DNA of 64,000 nucleotides from Candidatus Polarisedimenticolia bacterium (GTDB taxonomy: Bacteria > Acidobacteriota > Polarisedimenticolia > Gp22-AA2): assembly GCA_036001465.1 (NCBI GenBank), contig DASYUH010000055.1:1-64000 (forward strand), in the 5' to 3' direction. A program made the translations under genes and the position numbers. Shown here piece by piece: positions 16,667 through 24,371 of the stretch. The notes under the pieces were generated by a model. It did no database searches. It was not told where the DNA came from and saw only the letters and a program-made list of their open reading frames with translations. The stretch's first letter is position 1. Every line of letters starts with the position of its first letter.

Positions 16667-18886
16667 ATGCGCCGACACTCCGCGGTCTGCACCATGCTGC
16701 TCTGTCTCGTGCTTGTCTTCGCCGTCTCGAGCTCGACCGCCGCCGGGACGAGGCCGATCACGGAACAGGATCTTTTCCGTTTCGTCTGGATCGCCGACCC
16801 GCAGATCTCGCCCGACGGCTCGCGCGTGGTATTCGTGCGCGTGCAGGTGAACGAGAAGAAGGACGGGTACGCGACCGAGATCTGGACGGTCTCGACGAAG
16901 GGGGACGCGCCGCGACGGCTGACCGGCGGCCCCCGGGACGGCGGCCCGCGCTGGTCGCCGGACGGCACCAGGCTGGTGTTCGCGCGCTCGGCTGAGAAGG
17001 ACGGCAAGCCGCAGCCCCCGCAGCTGTTCGTGCTGCCGATGAGCGGAGGGGAGGCGTGGCCGCTCACCTCGCTTCCCAAGGGGGCCGGGGCGCCCGCCTG
17101 GTCCCCGGACGGCCGGACGATCGCGTTTCTCAGCAGCACCACCGACGAGGACCTCGCGAAGGAAGCGAAAAAGAAGAAACTCGGGGACGGTGAACCCGAA
17201 CGGGAGAGCGACGTGCGGGTCGTCACCCTGGCGGTCTACCGCGAGGACAACGACGGGTACTTCGATCCCGATCGCCACTCCCACATCTGGACCATCGCGG
17301 TGCCGGCCGCCCCCGGCGCGGACGCGTCGCCGAAGCGGGTCACGTCCGGTCCCTACGACGAGGGGCCCCCCGTCTGGTCGCATGACGGGTCCCGGATCCA
17401 CTTCACGTCCGATCGCAGCCTCGAGCCGTACTACCAGCTTCCTTCCTCGGCCCTGTACTCCGTGCCCGCGTCGGGCGGAGAGGTCTCGCGCCTCGTCTCG
17501 ATGGACGGGACCGTGGGGGCGTTCCGCTTCGATTCCGGCGGACGCCGGGTCGCCTTCGTCGGAGAGATCAACCGTCCGCCCCGGTCCTACGATCAGTCGA
17601 AGTTGTTCGTGGCGGAGCCGGGGCCGGGCTCCAGGCCGAAGGCGGTCGCTCCCGGCCTGGATCGGGAGGTGGGAGGGGGGATCATCAGCGATCAGCACGC
17701 GCCGCGCGGCGGGGCGCAGTCCCTGCCGTTCTGGGCCGACGAGGGGCGCTCGGTGATCGCCCGGGTGGCCGACCAGGGGACCGCGAATCTGCGGCGTTTC
17801 GACGTCCGTAGCGGCCAGGCGCAGATGGTCACCGCCGGCAGGCAGGAGGTCTCCGCCTGGACCGCCACGCCGGACGGCTCCCGGATCGTCGCCCTCATCA
17901 CGACGCCGACCGATCTCGGGGACCTCCACCTCGTCGGGGGGGACGGCAAGCTCACCCGCCTGACCCGCGTCAATCAGGAGCTGTTCTCCGGGCTCCGCGT
18001 CACCGAGCCGGAGGAAATCTGGTACCCGAGCTTCGACGGCACGAAAATCCAGGCCTGGGTGCAGAAGCCGCCGGATTTCGATCCCCGGAGGAAGTATCCG
18101 CTGATCCTGAACATCCACGGCGGGCCGCACGCCGCCTACGGCTTCAACTTCTTTCACGAGATGCAAACGATGGCCGCCCGGGGCTATGTCGTCCTGTATC
18201 CCAATCCCCGGGGCAGCACGAGCTACGGCCAGGAGTTCGGCAACGTCATTCAGTATCGCTATCCCGGCGACGATGCCCGGGATCTGCTGGCGGGCGTGGA
18301 CGACCTGGTCCGGCGCGGCTACGTCGACGAGCGCCGGGTCGGGGTCACCGGTGGCAGCGGAGGAGGAGTCCTGACCAACTGGCTGATCGGCCACACGTCC
18401 CGGTTCGCCGCGGCGGTCTCGCAGCGCTCCATCGCCGACTGGTCGGCCTGGTGGTACACCGCCGATTTCACGCTGTTCCAGCCGACGTGGTTCAAGGGGG
18501 CGCCCTGGGAGCAGGCCGACGATTACCGCGCCCGTTCGCCGCTGAGCTACGTCAACGACATCAAGACGCCGCTGATGCTCATCGAGGGGGAGGCGGATCT
18601 TCGAACGCCTCCGGCCACGGGGGGGGAGCAGCTCTTCCGCGCCCTGAAGTACCTTCGCCGCCCCGTCGTCATGGTCCGCTTTCCGGGCGAGTCGCACGAG
18701 CTGTCGCGCTCGGGCGATCCCTGGCATCGCGTCGAGCGCCTGGAGCACATCACGAACTGGTTCGACATCCATCTCCAGGGCAAGGAGCTCCACGTCTACG
18801 ACCTGCCCGGGAGCGCGGCGGGATCGAAGACGGCGACCTCCGCCACGGGCGATCGGCGGGGGGATGGGGCGGCCGATCTCCCTTGA
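16667..18886 (+). CDS. Secreted S9-family prolyl oligopeptidase / dipeptidyl aminopeptidase
   Basis: A 739-residue exported serine peptidase that would trim short peptides. ATG at 16667 follows CAGGAGG. A signal peptide covers about residues 1-27. A beta-propeller made of TolB/PD40-type repeats ([49 protein letters not shown]) fills about 28-450. The C-terminal alpha/beta-hydrolase has Ser564 in GGSGGG, Asp644 in EGEADLRTP and His677 in PGESHELSR. NIHGGPHAAYG forms the oxyanion region. Its position just after the peptide permeases fits a role in breakdown of peptides derived from extracellular protein. Confidence 0.95.
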   Translation: MRRHSAVCTMLLCLVLVFAVSSSTAAGTRPITEQDLFRFVWIADPQISPDGSRVVFVRVQVNEKKDGYATEIWTVSTKGDAPRRLTGGPRDGGPRWSPDGTRLVFARSAEKDGKPQPPQLFVLPMSGGEAWPLTSLPKGAGAPAWSPDGRTIAFLSSTTDEDLAKEAKKKKLGDGEPERESDVRVVTLAVYREDNDGYFDPDRHSHIWTIAVPAAPGADASPKRVTSGPYDEGPPVWSHDGSRIHFTSDRSLEPYYQLPSSALYSVPASGGEVSRLVSMDGTVGAFRFDSGGRRVAFVGEINRPPRSYDQSKLFVAEPGPGSRPKAVAPGLDREVGGGIISDQHAPRGGAQSLPFWADEGRSVIARVADQGTANLRRFDVRSGQAQMVTAGRQEVSAWTATPDGSRIVALITTPTDLGDLHLVGGDGKLTRLTRVNQELFSGLRVTEPEEIWYPSFDGTKIQAWVQKPPDFDPRRKYPLILNIHGGPHAAYGFNFFHEMQTMAARGYVVLYPNPRGSTSYGQEFGNVIQYRYPGDDARDLLAGVDDLVRRGYVDERRVGVTGGSGGGVLTNWLIGHTSRFAAAVSQRSIADWSAWWYTADFTLFQPTWFKGAPWEQADDYRARSPLSYVNDIKTPLMLIEGEADLRTPPATGGEQLFRALKYLRRPVVMVRFPGESHELSRSGDPWHRVERLEHITNWFDIHLQGKELHVYDLPGSAAGSKTATSATGDRRGDGAADLP

Positions 18887-18941
18887 GGGGGCCAGCCTGC
18901 CCTCTGCTCCGCCCCAGCGCGAGGGGCGCTCGCTGGCCCAC

Positions 18942-18970
18942 TTGACAATTCACCGGGCGGGCCTTACATC
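18942..18970 (+). promoter_or_regulatory. Sigma-70-like promoter of the beta-barrel gene
   Basis: TTGACA at 18942-18947 and TACATC at 18965-18970 are separated by exactly 17 bases. The ATG at 18980 lies nine bases beyond the -10 element, so the predicted mRNA would have only about a 3-base leader. Confidence 0.55.
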
Positions 18971-18979
18971 TGACGCATC

Positions 18980-19606
18980 ATGGGGCGGACGCGGCGAGGG
19001 CATGGCCTGGGGCGGGCCGGAGCTATCCTGCTCCTCCTGGCGGTCACCGCGTCACCAACATTCGCCGCCGAAAAGCCGGTCAAGGTCGACGTGGGTGGCG
19101 GCGTGGCCATCCAGGACTTCGCGAGCGACAGCGGGGGGGTCGGCCCCGATCCCCGGGGCATCTTCATGACGGTCGGCCTGGTCCAGCGGCGCGGCATCTA
19201 CTTCCGTGTGAATGCGGGCATCTCGTCGGACGAGGTGTTCGCCTTTACCGACCTGGGCCTCGGCGCCGAGCCGGCCGTCGACTCCTACGACCTGACGCGC
19301 CTCGAAGCCAGCGTAGGCTACGTGTTCAACCAGCGCGGCGTGGTCCGCCTGTTCGTGCACGGCGGCTATTCCCTGATCAGCGTGCAGGAGAAGCTCAAGG
19401 GGAAGCTGTCGGGTCTCGGCCGGACGCAGATCGACGACAGCGCCACCGCGATCAGCCTGGGGGCGGGAGTCGAGATCGGCGACGGGCACCACATTCTGAT
19501 CTTCGACCTCGGCGCCGATCCGCAGCTGGAGTTCAAGACCAGCCAGGGCACGACGGCCAAGTTCAGCATGGGCGGCGTCTACGCCGGCTACGTCTATCAG
19601 TTCTGA
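18980..19606 (+). CDS. Outer-membrane beta-barrel protein
   Basis: A 208-residue exported protein. The signal peptide ends at TFAAE (about residue 30). The rest is alternating amphipathic strands (VDVGGGVAIQDF, GIYFRVNAGI, RLEASVGYVF, VRLFVHGGYSLI, TAISLGAGVEI, KFSMGGVYAGYVYQF) with a C-terminal aromatic Phe, the usual signal for BAM-dependent insertion. The size suggests an 8-stranded OmpW/OmpX-like barrel. The specific function is unknown. A GC-rich hairpin follows at 19669. Confidence 0.8.
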   Translation: MGRTRRGHGLGRAGAILLLLAVTASPTFAAEKPVKVDVGGGVAIQDFASDSGGVGPDPRGIFMTVGLVQRRGIYFRVNAGISSDEVFAFTDLGLGAEPAVDSYDLTRLEASVGYVFNQRGVVRLFVHGGYSLISVQEKLKGKLSGLGRTQIDDSATAISLGAGVEIGDGHHILIFDLGADPQLEFKTSQGTTAKFSMGGVYAGYVYQF

Positions 19607-19668
19607 GTCGCCCGCCAGCCTCGACACGGCACCAGGGGCCCTGCAGCAACTCTCCCTGCTGAAAGCGA

Positions 19669-19688
19669 GGCCGGCGGCACCGCCGGCC
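19669..19688 (+). terminator. 8-bp GC hairpin downstream of the barrel gene
   Basis: GGCCGGCG (19669-19676) and CGCCGGCC (19681-19688) flank a GCAC tetraloop, 63 bases past the stop codon. There is no T-run, so it is a candidate terminator or processing hairpin only. Confidence 0.35.
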
Positions 19689-19879
19689 GCTTCTCGCGCC
19701 CCGGCGCCGAGCCGACCGTCGACGCCGGACCAGGCAGCACGATCGGCGCGCGCAGACACCCGTCTTGCAGTAGCATGGGCGCCAGTCGAGGCGCTCCAGA
19801 AGCAGCCCTTCCTTCCAAGTCTTCGGGAGCAGCGCCTGTTCACGTCGGGAATCGCTGGTCCACCGAGGCGATCGCCGGG

Positions 19880-20392
19880 ATGACACGGGACCTCTCATCG
19901 CCGTCACACTCCGAGCCCGCCGGCGTCGCCCTGATCGAAGTCCTCATCATGATCCTCGTCATCTCCATCATGACCTCCCTCGCGGTGAACGCGGCCATGA
20001 CAAAGCTCCAGAAGGCGCAGCTGGCGCGCTGCTTTGCCGAGCTTCGATCCATCCAGGCCCGGATCGATGCCGACCTTCTCGAAGGCGGCCTTCCGGCTCC
20101 GGACACCTTCTGGAAGGTGTACTGGCACGGCGTGAAGCCGGGCCCCTATTACTAGCTGATCGATGACAACGATCCCGGCAGCGGACAGGGTGGCGATCTC
20201 GACGCGTTCAACGAGAAGGCGCCGGGAGGCGCGCCCCGATCGGGGAAGGACATCCGGTTCGTCGTGCTCTGCCAGCACGACCATGGCGACCTGGCTCTGT
20301 ACGTCTATGTCGAGGACGACGGCCCGCCGACCGTGGCGGATGCGGCCCACAATCCGCACTACGACCTGCACATTCCGAAGGCCAGCCGATGA
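19880..20392 (+). pseudogene. Type IV prepilin-like gene interrupted by an in-frame TAG
   Basis: The frame encodes a prepilin: a short leader ending in Gly, then VALIEVLIMILVISIMTSLAVNAA, the class III cleavage/methylation motif with Glu+5, followed by an amphipathic helix and a small globular domain. At codon 92 (20153-20155) the frame reads TAT TAC TAG. Reading on, another 78 codons stay open with normal GC-rich third positions and sequence matching the acidobacterial pilin-domain style (LIDDNDPGSGQGGDLDAF, IRFVVLCQHDHGDLALYVYVEDDGPP), up to a TGA at 20390. That TGA overlaps the ATG of the next gene, which supports the longer frame as the original gene. Either a recent TAC-to-TAG nonsense mutation, a base-call error or stop readthrough would explain it. 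TAG ends other genes here (for example at 623 and 37467). Confidence 0.75.
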
Positions 20393-21114
20393 GGAGGACA
20401 CCATCGATTCGATCGAGCGAGACTGAGGCGGGCGCCTCGCGAGCGGCGGGACCCGATCGGCCCGCGGACAGTCGCCTGTGGAGCTGGCTCATCCCCCGAA
20501 GACGACGCTACATCGTGAACTGGAAGTACCAGCTGCGGGCCACCCTTTTCATCGTGAATCTCGCCCTGATCATGCTCTTCCTGGTCAACCTGAACGTCCA
20601 TTTCACGAACAGGGCGAGCACCGAGTCCATCCTGGTCGTCAATCCGGAGCTGCGACCCTCCCTCGAGGCGAGAGACCGCCGTCAGGGCTTGGAGCTGGCT
20701 CTGGGTTCCGTGGTCATGATCCTGGGCGTCTTCGCGCTCGGTATCTTCCAGTCCCACAAGACGGCCGGCGCGGGGTTCAGCCTCCGGCGGACGTTGCTCC
20801 AGCTGCGTGACGGCCGCTACGACGCGGCCCCCCGGCTGCGGCGCGACGACAACCTCCAGGAGCTGCTCGCACCGATCAACGACCTGGCCCGCGCTCTCCG
20901 CGAAATCAACGCGTCCGAGATGGAGACCCTGCAGGCTGTCGTGGAGACGCTCCGGAGAACGACCGCCGATTCGTCGGGGCGCGAGGTGACATCGAAGCTG
21001 CTCGACCTCATCCGGGCGAAGCGGGACAGGATCGCCCGGCCCGGCCCCGGCAGCCAGGCTCCGGCCGGCGCCCCGGGCGCCGGGGGCGGGCGAGGCGCAA
21101 TCTCCTCATCCTGA
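20389..21114 (+). CDS. Two-TM membrane protein with HAMP-like linker and coiled-coil tail
   Basis: A 241-residue protein coupled to the pilin frame through ATGA (20389-20392). Residues 1-45 are basic and cytoplasmic (IPRRRRYIVNWKYQLRATL). Two membrane helices at about 47-68 and 102-122 enclose a short periplasmic loop (NVHFTNRASTES). The segment after the second helix (GFSLRRTLLQLRDGRYDAAPRLRRDDNLQEL) has the layout of a HAMP linker, and the remainder is a heptad-like helix ending in a Gly/Ala/Pro-rich tail. No kinase or methyl-accepting domain follows. Similar small proteins are found beside pilin genes; the role is unknown. Confidence 0.75.
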   Translation: MRRTPSIRSSETEAGASRAAGPDRPADSRLWSWLIPRRRRYIVNWKYQLRATLFIVNLALIMLFLVNLNVHFTNRASTESILVVNPELRPSLEARDRRQGLELALGSVVMILGVFALGIFQSHKTAGAGFSLRRTLLQLRDGRYDAAPRLRRDDNLQELLAPINDLARALREINASEMETLQAVVETLRRTTADSSGREVTSKLLDLIRAKRDRIARPGPGSQAPAGAPGAGGGRGAISSS

Positions 21115-21146
21115 CCGTGGGGTTCCGGCGCGCGGCGAGGAACTGA

Positions 21147-21677
21147 TCAGGGCTGCCGCCTGGCGACCTTGAGCTCCTCCAGCTGCCTGGCCACGTCCTC
21201 ACCCGCCGACGAGGGCTTCACGCTGCGGTCGATGCGCAGGATGCGGCCATCCACGCCGATATAGAAGGTGCGCCGCGCGGCATAGCCGTCCTGCAGGACG
21301 CCGTAGGCGCGGGCGGTCTCCTTGCCCGGGTCGCTCAGGATCGGGTAGTCCAGGCCGAGCGACTCGGCGAACTTGCGGTTGGTCTCGGCGTCGTCGATGC
21401 TGGCCGCGAAGTACGCGACCTCGAACGACCGGATTTTGTCGCCGCTCGCACGGAGCGCCGCGCATTCGGCCGTTCAGCCACCCGTGAACGCCTTGGGAAA
21501 CCAGGCGAGGACGACCGCCTGCTTCCCCTTGAAGTCCGCGAGACTGTGGCTCTTCCCGTCCGAGCCGGGGAGGGAGAACGCCGGCGCGACGTCCCCCACA
21601 CCCGGCGCCTTCGCCGCCGCGCCGAGGGCGGCTGCGGCGAAGCCGAGTCCGACGAGCGCCATCCCCGCCATTCTCAT
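21147..21677 (-). CDS. Exported peroxiredoxin-like selenoprotein (in-frame UGA = Sec68)
   Basis: A 176-residue thiol/selenol peroxidase of the AhpC/TSA-BCP fold, from the ATG at 21677 (GAGGAGG upstream) to the TGA at 21147-21149. A signal peptide (about 1-23) places it outside the cytoplasm. The core has [17 protein letters not shown], then [13 protein letters not shown] followed by TGA (21474-21476) exactly where the peroxidatic Cys belongs, then T-A-E-C with Cys72 as probable resolving residue. The frame continues for 108 codons with typical peroxiredoxin sequence ([41 protein letters not shown]). A hairpin with a GU-containing loop follows the UGA. An ordinary stop would leave a 67-residue protein with no catalytic residue. 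Sec insertion is inferred and depends on SelA/SelB/SelC elsewhere. Confidence 0.88.
21440..21460 (-). promoter_or_regulatory. SECIS-like hairpin after the peroxiredoxin UGA
   Basis: Starting 14 bases past the UGA, the mRNA can form CGxCGCUC / GAGCGxCG: five base pairs under the loop, a G-G mismatch, then two more pairs. The apical loop is CGUGC, with GU 23-24 bases after the UGA, similar to the position of GU in the E. coli fdhF element. The fold was drawn by hand, with no energy calculation. Confidence 0.55.
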
Positions 21678-21871
21678 GAGTGATCCTCCTCGTTTCGTCC
21701 GCATCATGCACCCTCGGCCGGAGCTTACGGGCTCGGAGTGAATTTATCCCGGGCACGATCGCGTTCGGCTTTCCGCGTCACCTCGCAGGGAGGATGCATG
21801 GTCCTGCCCAGGCGTCGGTCCGAAAAGCCCAGCCTGAGGTGACACACTTCGCAGATCATCGTTCCTTCGAG

Positions 21872-22204
21872 TCAGGATTGGAGGCGCCGCCGGGATCGGG
21901 CCAGCTCCTTGGCGCGCGAGATCGCCACGGCAATCCCCTTGGCATCACGGACCTCCCTCACCTGCGCCTTCTGTCTCGGCTTCAGCTGCCGCATGTAGCC
22001 CATGTAGCGGCCCTGCAGGACCATGGAGGCGCGGGCCTTGGCGGAGAGGCGGGGGCGGGAGCGCCCATTGTCATTTGCCGAACCGTTCAAGGAAGCCCCT
22101 GCCGACAGCAAGGGCGTCAGGCGACGAAGAGAACGGTCGAACGCCTTGAGTGTCTGACGCAGGGTCATGAGTTCGCTGCCGACACGACGATGCAGACTGG
22201 CCAA
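21872..22204 (-). CDS. Small basic protein of unknown function
   Basis: A 110-residue, strongly basic protein. The start is a TTG at 22204, supported by AGGAGG about 8 bases upstream; no in-frame ATG lies before residue 13. The N-terminal half is helical (LRQTLKAFDRSLRRLTPLL). The C-terminal half (RPRLSAKARASMVLQGRYMGYMRQL followed by a Lys/Arg-rich helix) resembles small nucleic-acid-binding proteins found in soil bacteria, but I cannot name a family. It is flanked by the Sec peroxiredoxin and a kinase fragment. A DNA- or RNA-binding role is a guess from charge only. Confidence 0.6.
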   Translation of the reverse strand: MASLHRRVGSELMTLRQTLKAFDRSLRRLTPLLSAGASLNGSANDNGRSRPRLSAKARASMVLQGRYMGYMRQLKPRQKAQVREVRDAKGIAVAISRAKELARSRRRLQS

Positions 22205-22288
22205 GGATCATCCTCCTATTCACGCGACGAAGTATTTGGATCCCTACACGCCGAACCGACATTGATAGTGTACACGCAATCGAGCTGC

Positions 22289-22384
22289 AGCATCGGCGCG
22301 GGCGCGATGGGCGAGGTGTATCGCGCGAAGGACACGGGACTGGGTCGCGACCTGGCGATCAAGCTCGTGAACGAGAGCGAGTAA
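22289..22384 (+). pseudogene. Fossil N-lobe fragment of a Ser/Thr protein kinase
   Basis: A 31-codon stretch encodes GAGAMGEVYRAKDTGLGRDLAIKL, the glycine-rich loop and the VAIK Lys strand of a Hanks-type kinase, then ends at a TGA. It closely resembles the same segment of the complete kinase at 28917-31610 ([24 protein letters not shown]). No start codon with ribosome-binding site and no other kinase motifs are nearby. It is most simply the remnant of a deleted paralogue. Confidence 0.75.
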
Positions 22385-22408
22385 CGACTTCCGGGAGGGC
22401 GGACCGGC

Positions 22409-23401
22409 TCAGGGGCGCGAGCGCCCTCCCTCCGCGCGGGCCGGCTCGGCCCGCGGGATCGTCTCGCCCACCGTTCCCGGACGAGGAACGGCGGCCTCCA
22501 TCCACTTGCGGATCCGATTGGCGTCCCCGAGGCGCGTGTACTTGCCCCAGGAATTGAGGAGCACGATGACGATCTGCCGCGCCGCGATCTCCGCCTGCAA
22601 CACCAGGCACCGCCCGGCCTCGTTGATGTAACCGGTCTTCGACAGGCCGATGGTCCAGGTCTTGTTGTTCACCAGCCCGTCGGAGTTGCGGAACTCCAGC
22701 ACCCGGCCGTCGGCGAGCGTGACCGAGTGGAAGGACCTGGTCGTGGCCTCGCGAATTGCCGGGTACCCCGCCGCGGCCAGGACCATCCGGGACAGGTCCT
22801 CGGCGCTGGACACGTTCTCGCCCGAGAGGCCGGCCGGGTCGGTGAAGCGGCTCCGCAGCATCCTCAGCTCGTTCGCCTTGCGGTTCATCGCCTCGAGGCA
22901 CGCCGCGGTCCCTCCCGGATAGGTCCGCGCCAGCGCGGTCGCCGCCCGGTTCTCGGATGCCATCAAGGCCAGCACGAGCAGCTCCCCTCGCCCGAGCTGC
23001 GCCCCCACCGGCAGCCGCGAGCGGGTGTGCTTGCGAGTGTCCACGTCTGCGCGGTCGATCTCGATGGGCTCGTCGAGCGGGAGCTGCGCGTCCAGCACGA
23101 CCATGGCGGTCATCAGCTTGGTGATGGACGCGATCGGGGCGACCAGCGCGGAGCGTTTCGCGTACAGTGTCTCCCCCCGCTCCGCGTCGATCACCAGCGC
23201 CACGTTCGATTTGAGATCCGGGCCGCGGTGCCGTTCCACCCCGGGGTTCACCACCCTCGCGCCGCCGGCCGCCGGCGGACCGCCGTGGGCGTAGGCCGCC
23301 ATCGAAGCGCCGATCACGCAACCCACCGCCACCGCCCGCACGATCCGACCCAGGGGAGCCCCCCTCTCTTCCTGTCGCTCACACCGAACGACGCGCGCCA
23401 A
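22409..23401 (-). CDS. S11 serine D-Ala-D-Ala peptidase (PBP7-like)
   Basis: A 330-residue penicillin-binding protein that cleaves peptidoglycan cross-links or stem peptides. All three active-site motifs are present: SITK with Ser92 nucleophile, SEN at 150-152 and KTG at 256-258. The TTG at 23401 is favoured as start, since AAGGAG lies about 6 bases upstream; longer frames to 23446 overlap the preceding gene. A hydrophobic export segment covers about 20-37. The spacing and the GYINEAGRCL segment after KTG fit the PbpG/DacA group. It follows the small membrane protein gene with only a 2-base gap, so the two are probably cotranscribed. Confidence 0.92.
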   Translation of the reverse strand: MARVVRCERQEERGAPLGRIVRAVAVGCVIGASMAAYAHGGPPAAGGARVVNPGVERHRGPDLKSNVALVIDAERGETLYAKRSALVAPIASITKLMTAMVVLDAQLPLDEPIEIDRADVDTRKHTRSRLPVGAQLGRGELLVLALMASENRAATALARTYPGGTAACLEAMNRKANELRMLRSRFTDPAGLSGENVSSAEDLSRMVLAAAGYPAIREATTRSFHSVTLADGRVLEFRNSDGLVNNKTWTIGLSKTGYINEAGRCLVLQAEIAARQIVIVLLNSWGKYTRLGDANRIRKWMEAAVPRPGTVGETIPRAEPARAEGGRSRP

Positions 23402-23403
23402 TG

Positions 23404-23760
23404 CTATCTCCTTCTCGCGACCACGAACACGACGGCCGCCGTCCACGTCGGGAACAGGTTGGCGAACGGCACCAGCTCCCCCAGGAACGCCGGCAGGAAC
23501 GCCACGTGCCAGCCGAGCATCGCGACCATCGTCGCCCCGACGGCAATATCGAACGCGTCGTTCCAGGGCGCAAGGGCCCCTTCCATGAAGAGGGGCAGCA
23601 GGCCGATCTGCACGGCATCGGCGGCGAGGGCGATCGCCAGCGCCGCGAGATGGCGCCGATCGCGCCAGCGGCCGCCCCTCGGAGGTGCATCGACCGGCGA
23701 CCGCAACCTGCCTCTCCTTACGATCCTGTCCCGCCTGTCTTCACTTCTCGCTCTGGACAT
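23404..23760 (-). CDS. Small three-helix membrane protein of unknown function
   Basis: A 118-residue protein from the ATG at 23760. The N-terminal 35 residues are highly basic (RRDRIVRRGRLR). Three hydrophobic segments follow (LAALAIALAADAVQIGLLPLF, IAVGATMVAMLGWHVAFLPAFLG, LFPTWTAAVVFVVA), joined by short polar turns with PWNDAFDIAVG between the first two. Similar uncharacterised proteins are common in soil bacteria, but I know no function. It overlaps the probable promoter region of the divergent yceI-like gene and runs straight into the S11 peptidase gene. Confidence 0.7.
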   Translation of the reverse strand: MSRARSEDRRDRIVRRGRLRSPVDAPPRGGRWRDRRHLAALAIALAADAVQIGLLPLFMEGALAPWNDAFDIAVGATMVAMLGWHVAFLPAFLGELVPFANLFPTWTAAVVFVVARRR

Positions 23761-23799
23761 TCTACACTTGGGCGCGCCGGCACAGAGGAGAGGCGAACG

Positions 23800-24363
23800 A
23801 TGAAGACCGTCCTCCTGGCAGCAGGGATCTCGCTTTTCGCGACAGGCGTCCACTCTCAACAGCAGGCCGTCGACACGAAGCAGTCCACCCTGAGCATTCA
23901 CGTGGGGAAGGCCGGAATCTTCTCGGGGCTGGGTCACGAACACGATATCCGCGGCCCCATCCACATCGGCAGAGTGGTGACCGGCGCCCATCCGTCCGTC
24001 GAGGTGCACGTCGATGCGCGCGCCCTGAAGGTGATCGACAAGGACGAACCCGAAAAGGATCGTGCGGCCGTGCAGAAGACGATGCTGGGCCCCCAGGTGC
24101 TCGACAGCGAGCGGTTCAATGACATCATCTACAAGTCCGCCTCGGCCGAGCCCACCGGCGAGGGGCAATGGGTCGTGCACGGCGACTTGACGCTCCGCGG
24201 CAGGAGCAGGCCGGTGAACGTGCAGGTGAGGCTGAAGGACGGCCATTACATCGGCGAAGCCGTCGTCAAGCAGACCGATTTCGGCATCAAGCCGCCCGGG
24301 AAGATGGGCGTCCGGGCCGCGGACGAGGTCCGGATCGAGTTCGACGTTCTGCTCGCTCGTTGA
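23800..24363 (+). CDS. YceI-family periplasmic lipid-binding protein
   Basis: A 187-residue exported protein. ATG at 23800 follows GAGGAGAGG. The signal peptide ends at about residue 20 (GVHSQQ). The mature part has the YceI lipocalin-like pattern: DTKQSTLSIHVGKAGIFSGLGHEHDI (His residues at the strand edge), VEVHVDARALKVID, the segment LDSERFNDIIYKS and GDLTLRGRSRPVNVQVRL. Family members bind isoprenoid or amide lipids in the periplasm. TACACT at 23763-23768 is a possible -10. Confidence 0.88.
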   Translation: MKTVLLAAGISLFATGVHSQQQAVDTKQSTLSIHVGKAGIFSGLGHEHDIRGPIHIGRVVTGAHPSVEVHVDARALKVIDKDEPEKDRAAVQKTMLGPQVLDSERFNDIIYKSASAEPTGEGQWVVHGDLTLRGRSRPVNVQVRLKDGHYIGEAVVKQTDFGIKPPGKMGVRAADEVRIEFDVLLAR

Positions 24364-24371
24364 TCCAGCGG

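Noticed and set aside
19880-20392. The TAG could mean genome-wide amber recoding or pyrrolysine.
   Set aside because: TAG is the natural stop of other genes here (623, 37467, 41434), and the product is a pilin, not a methylamine methyltransferase.
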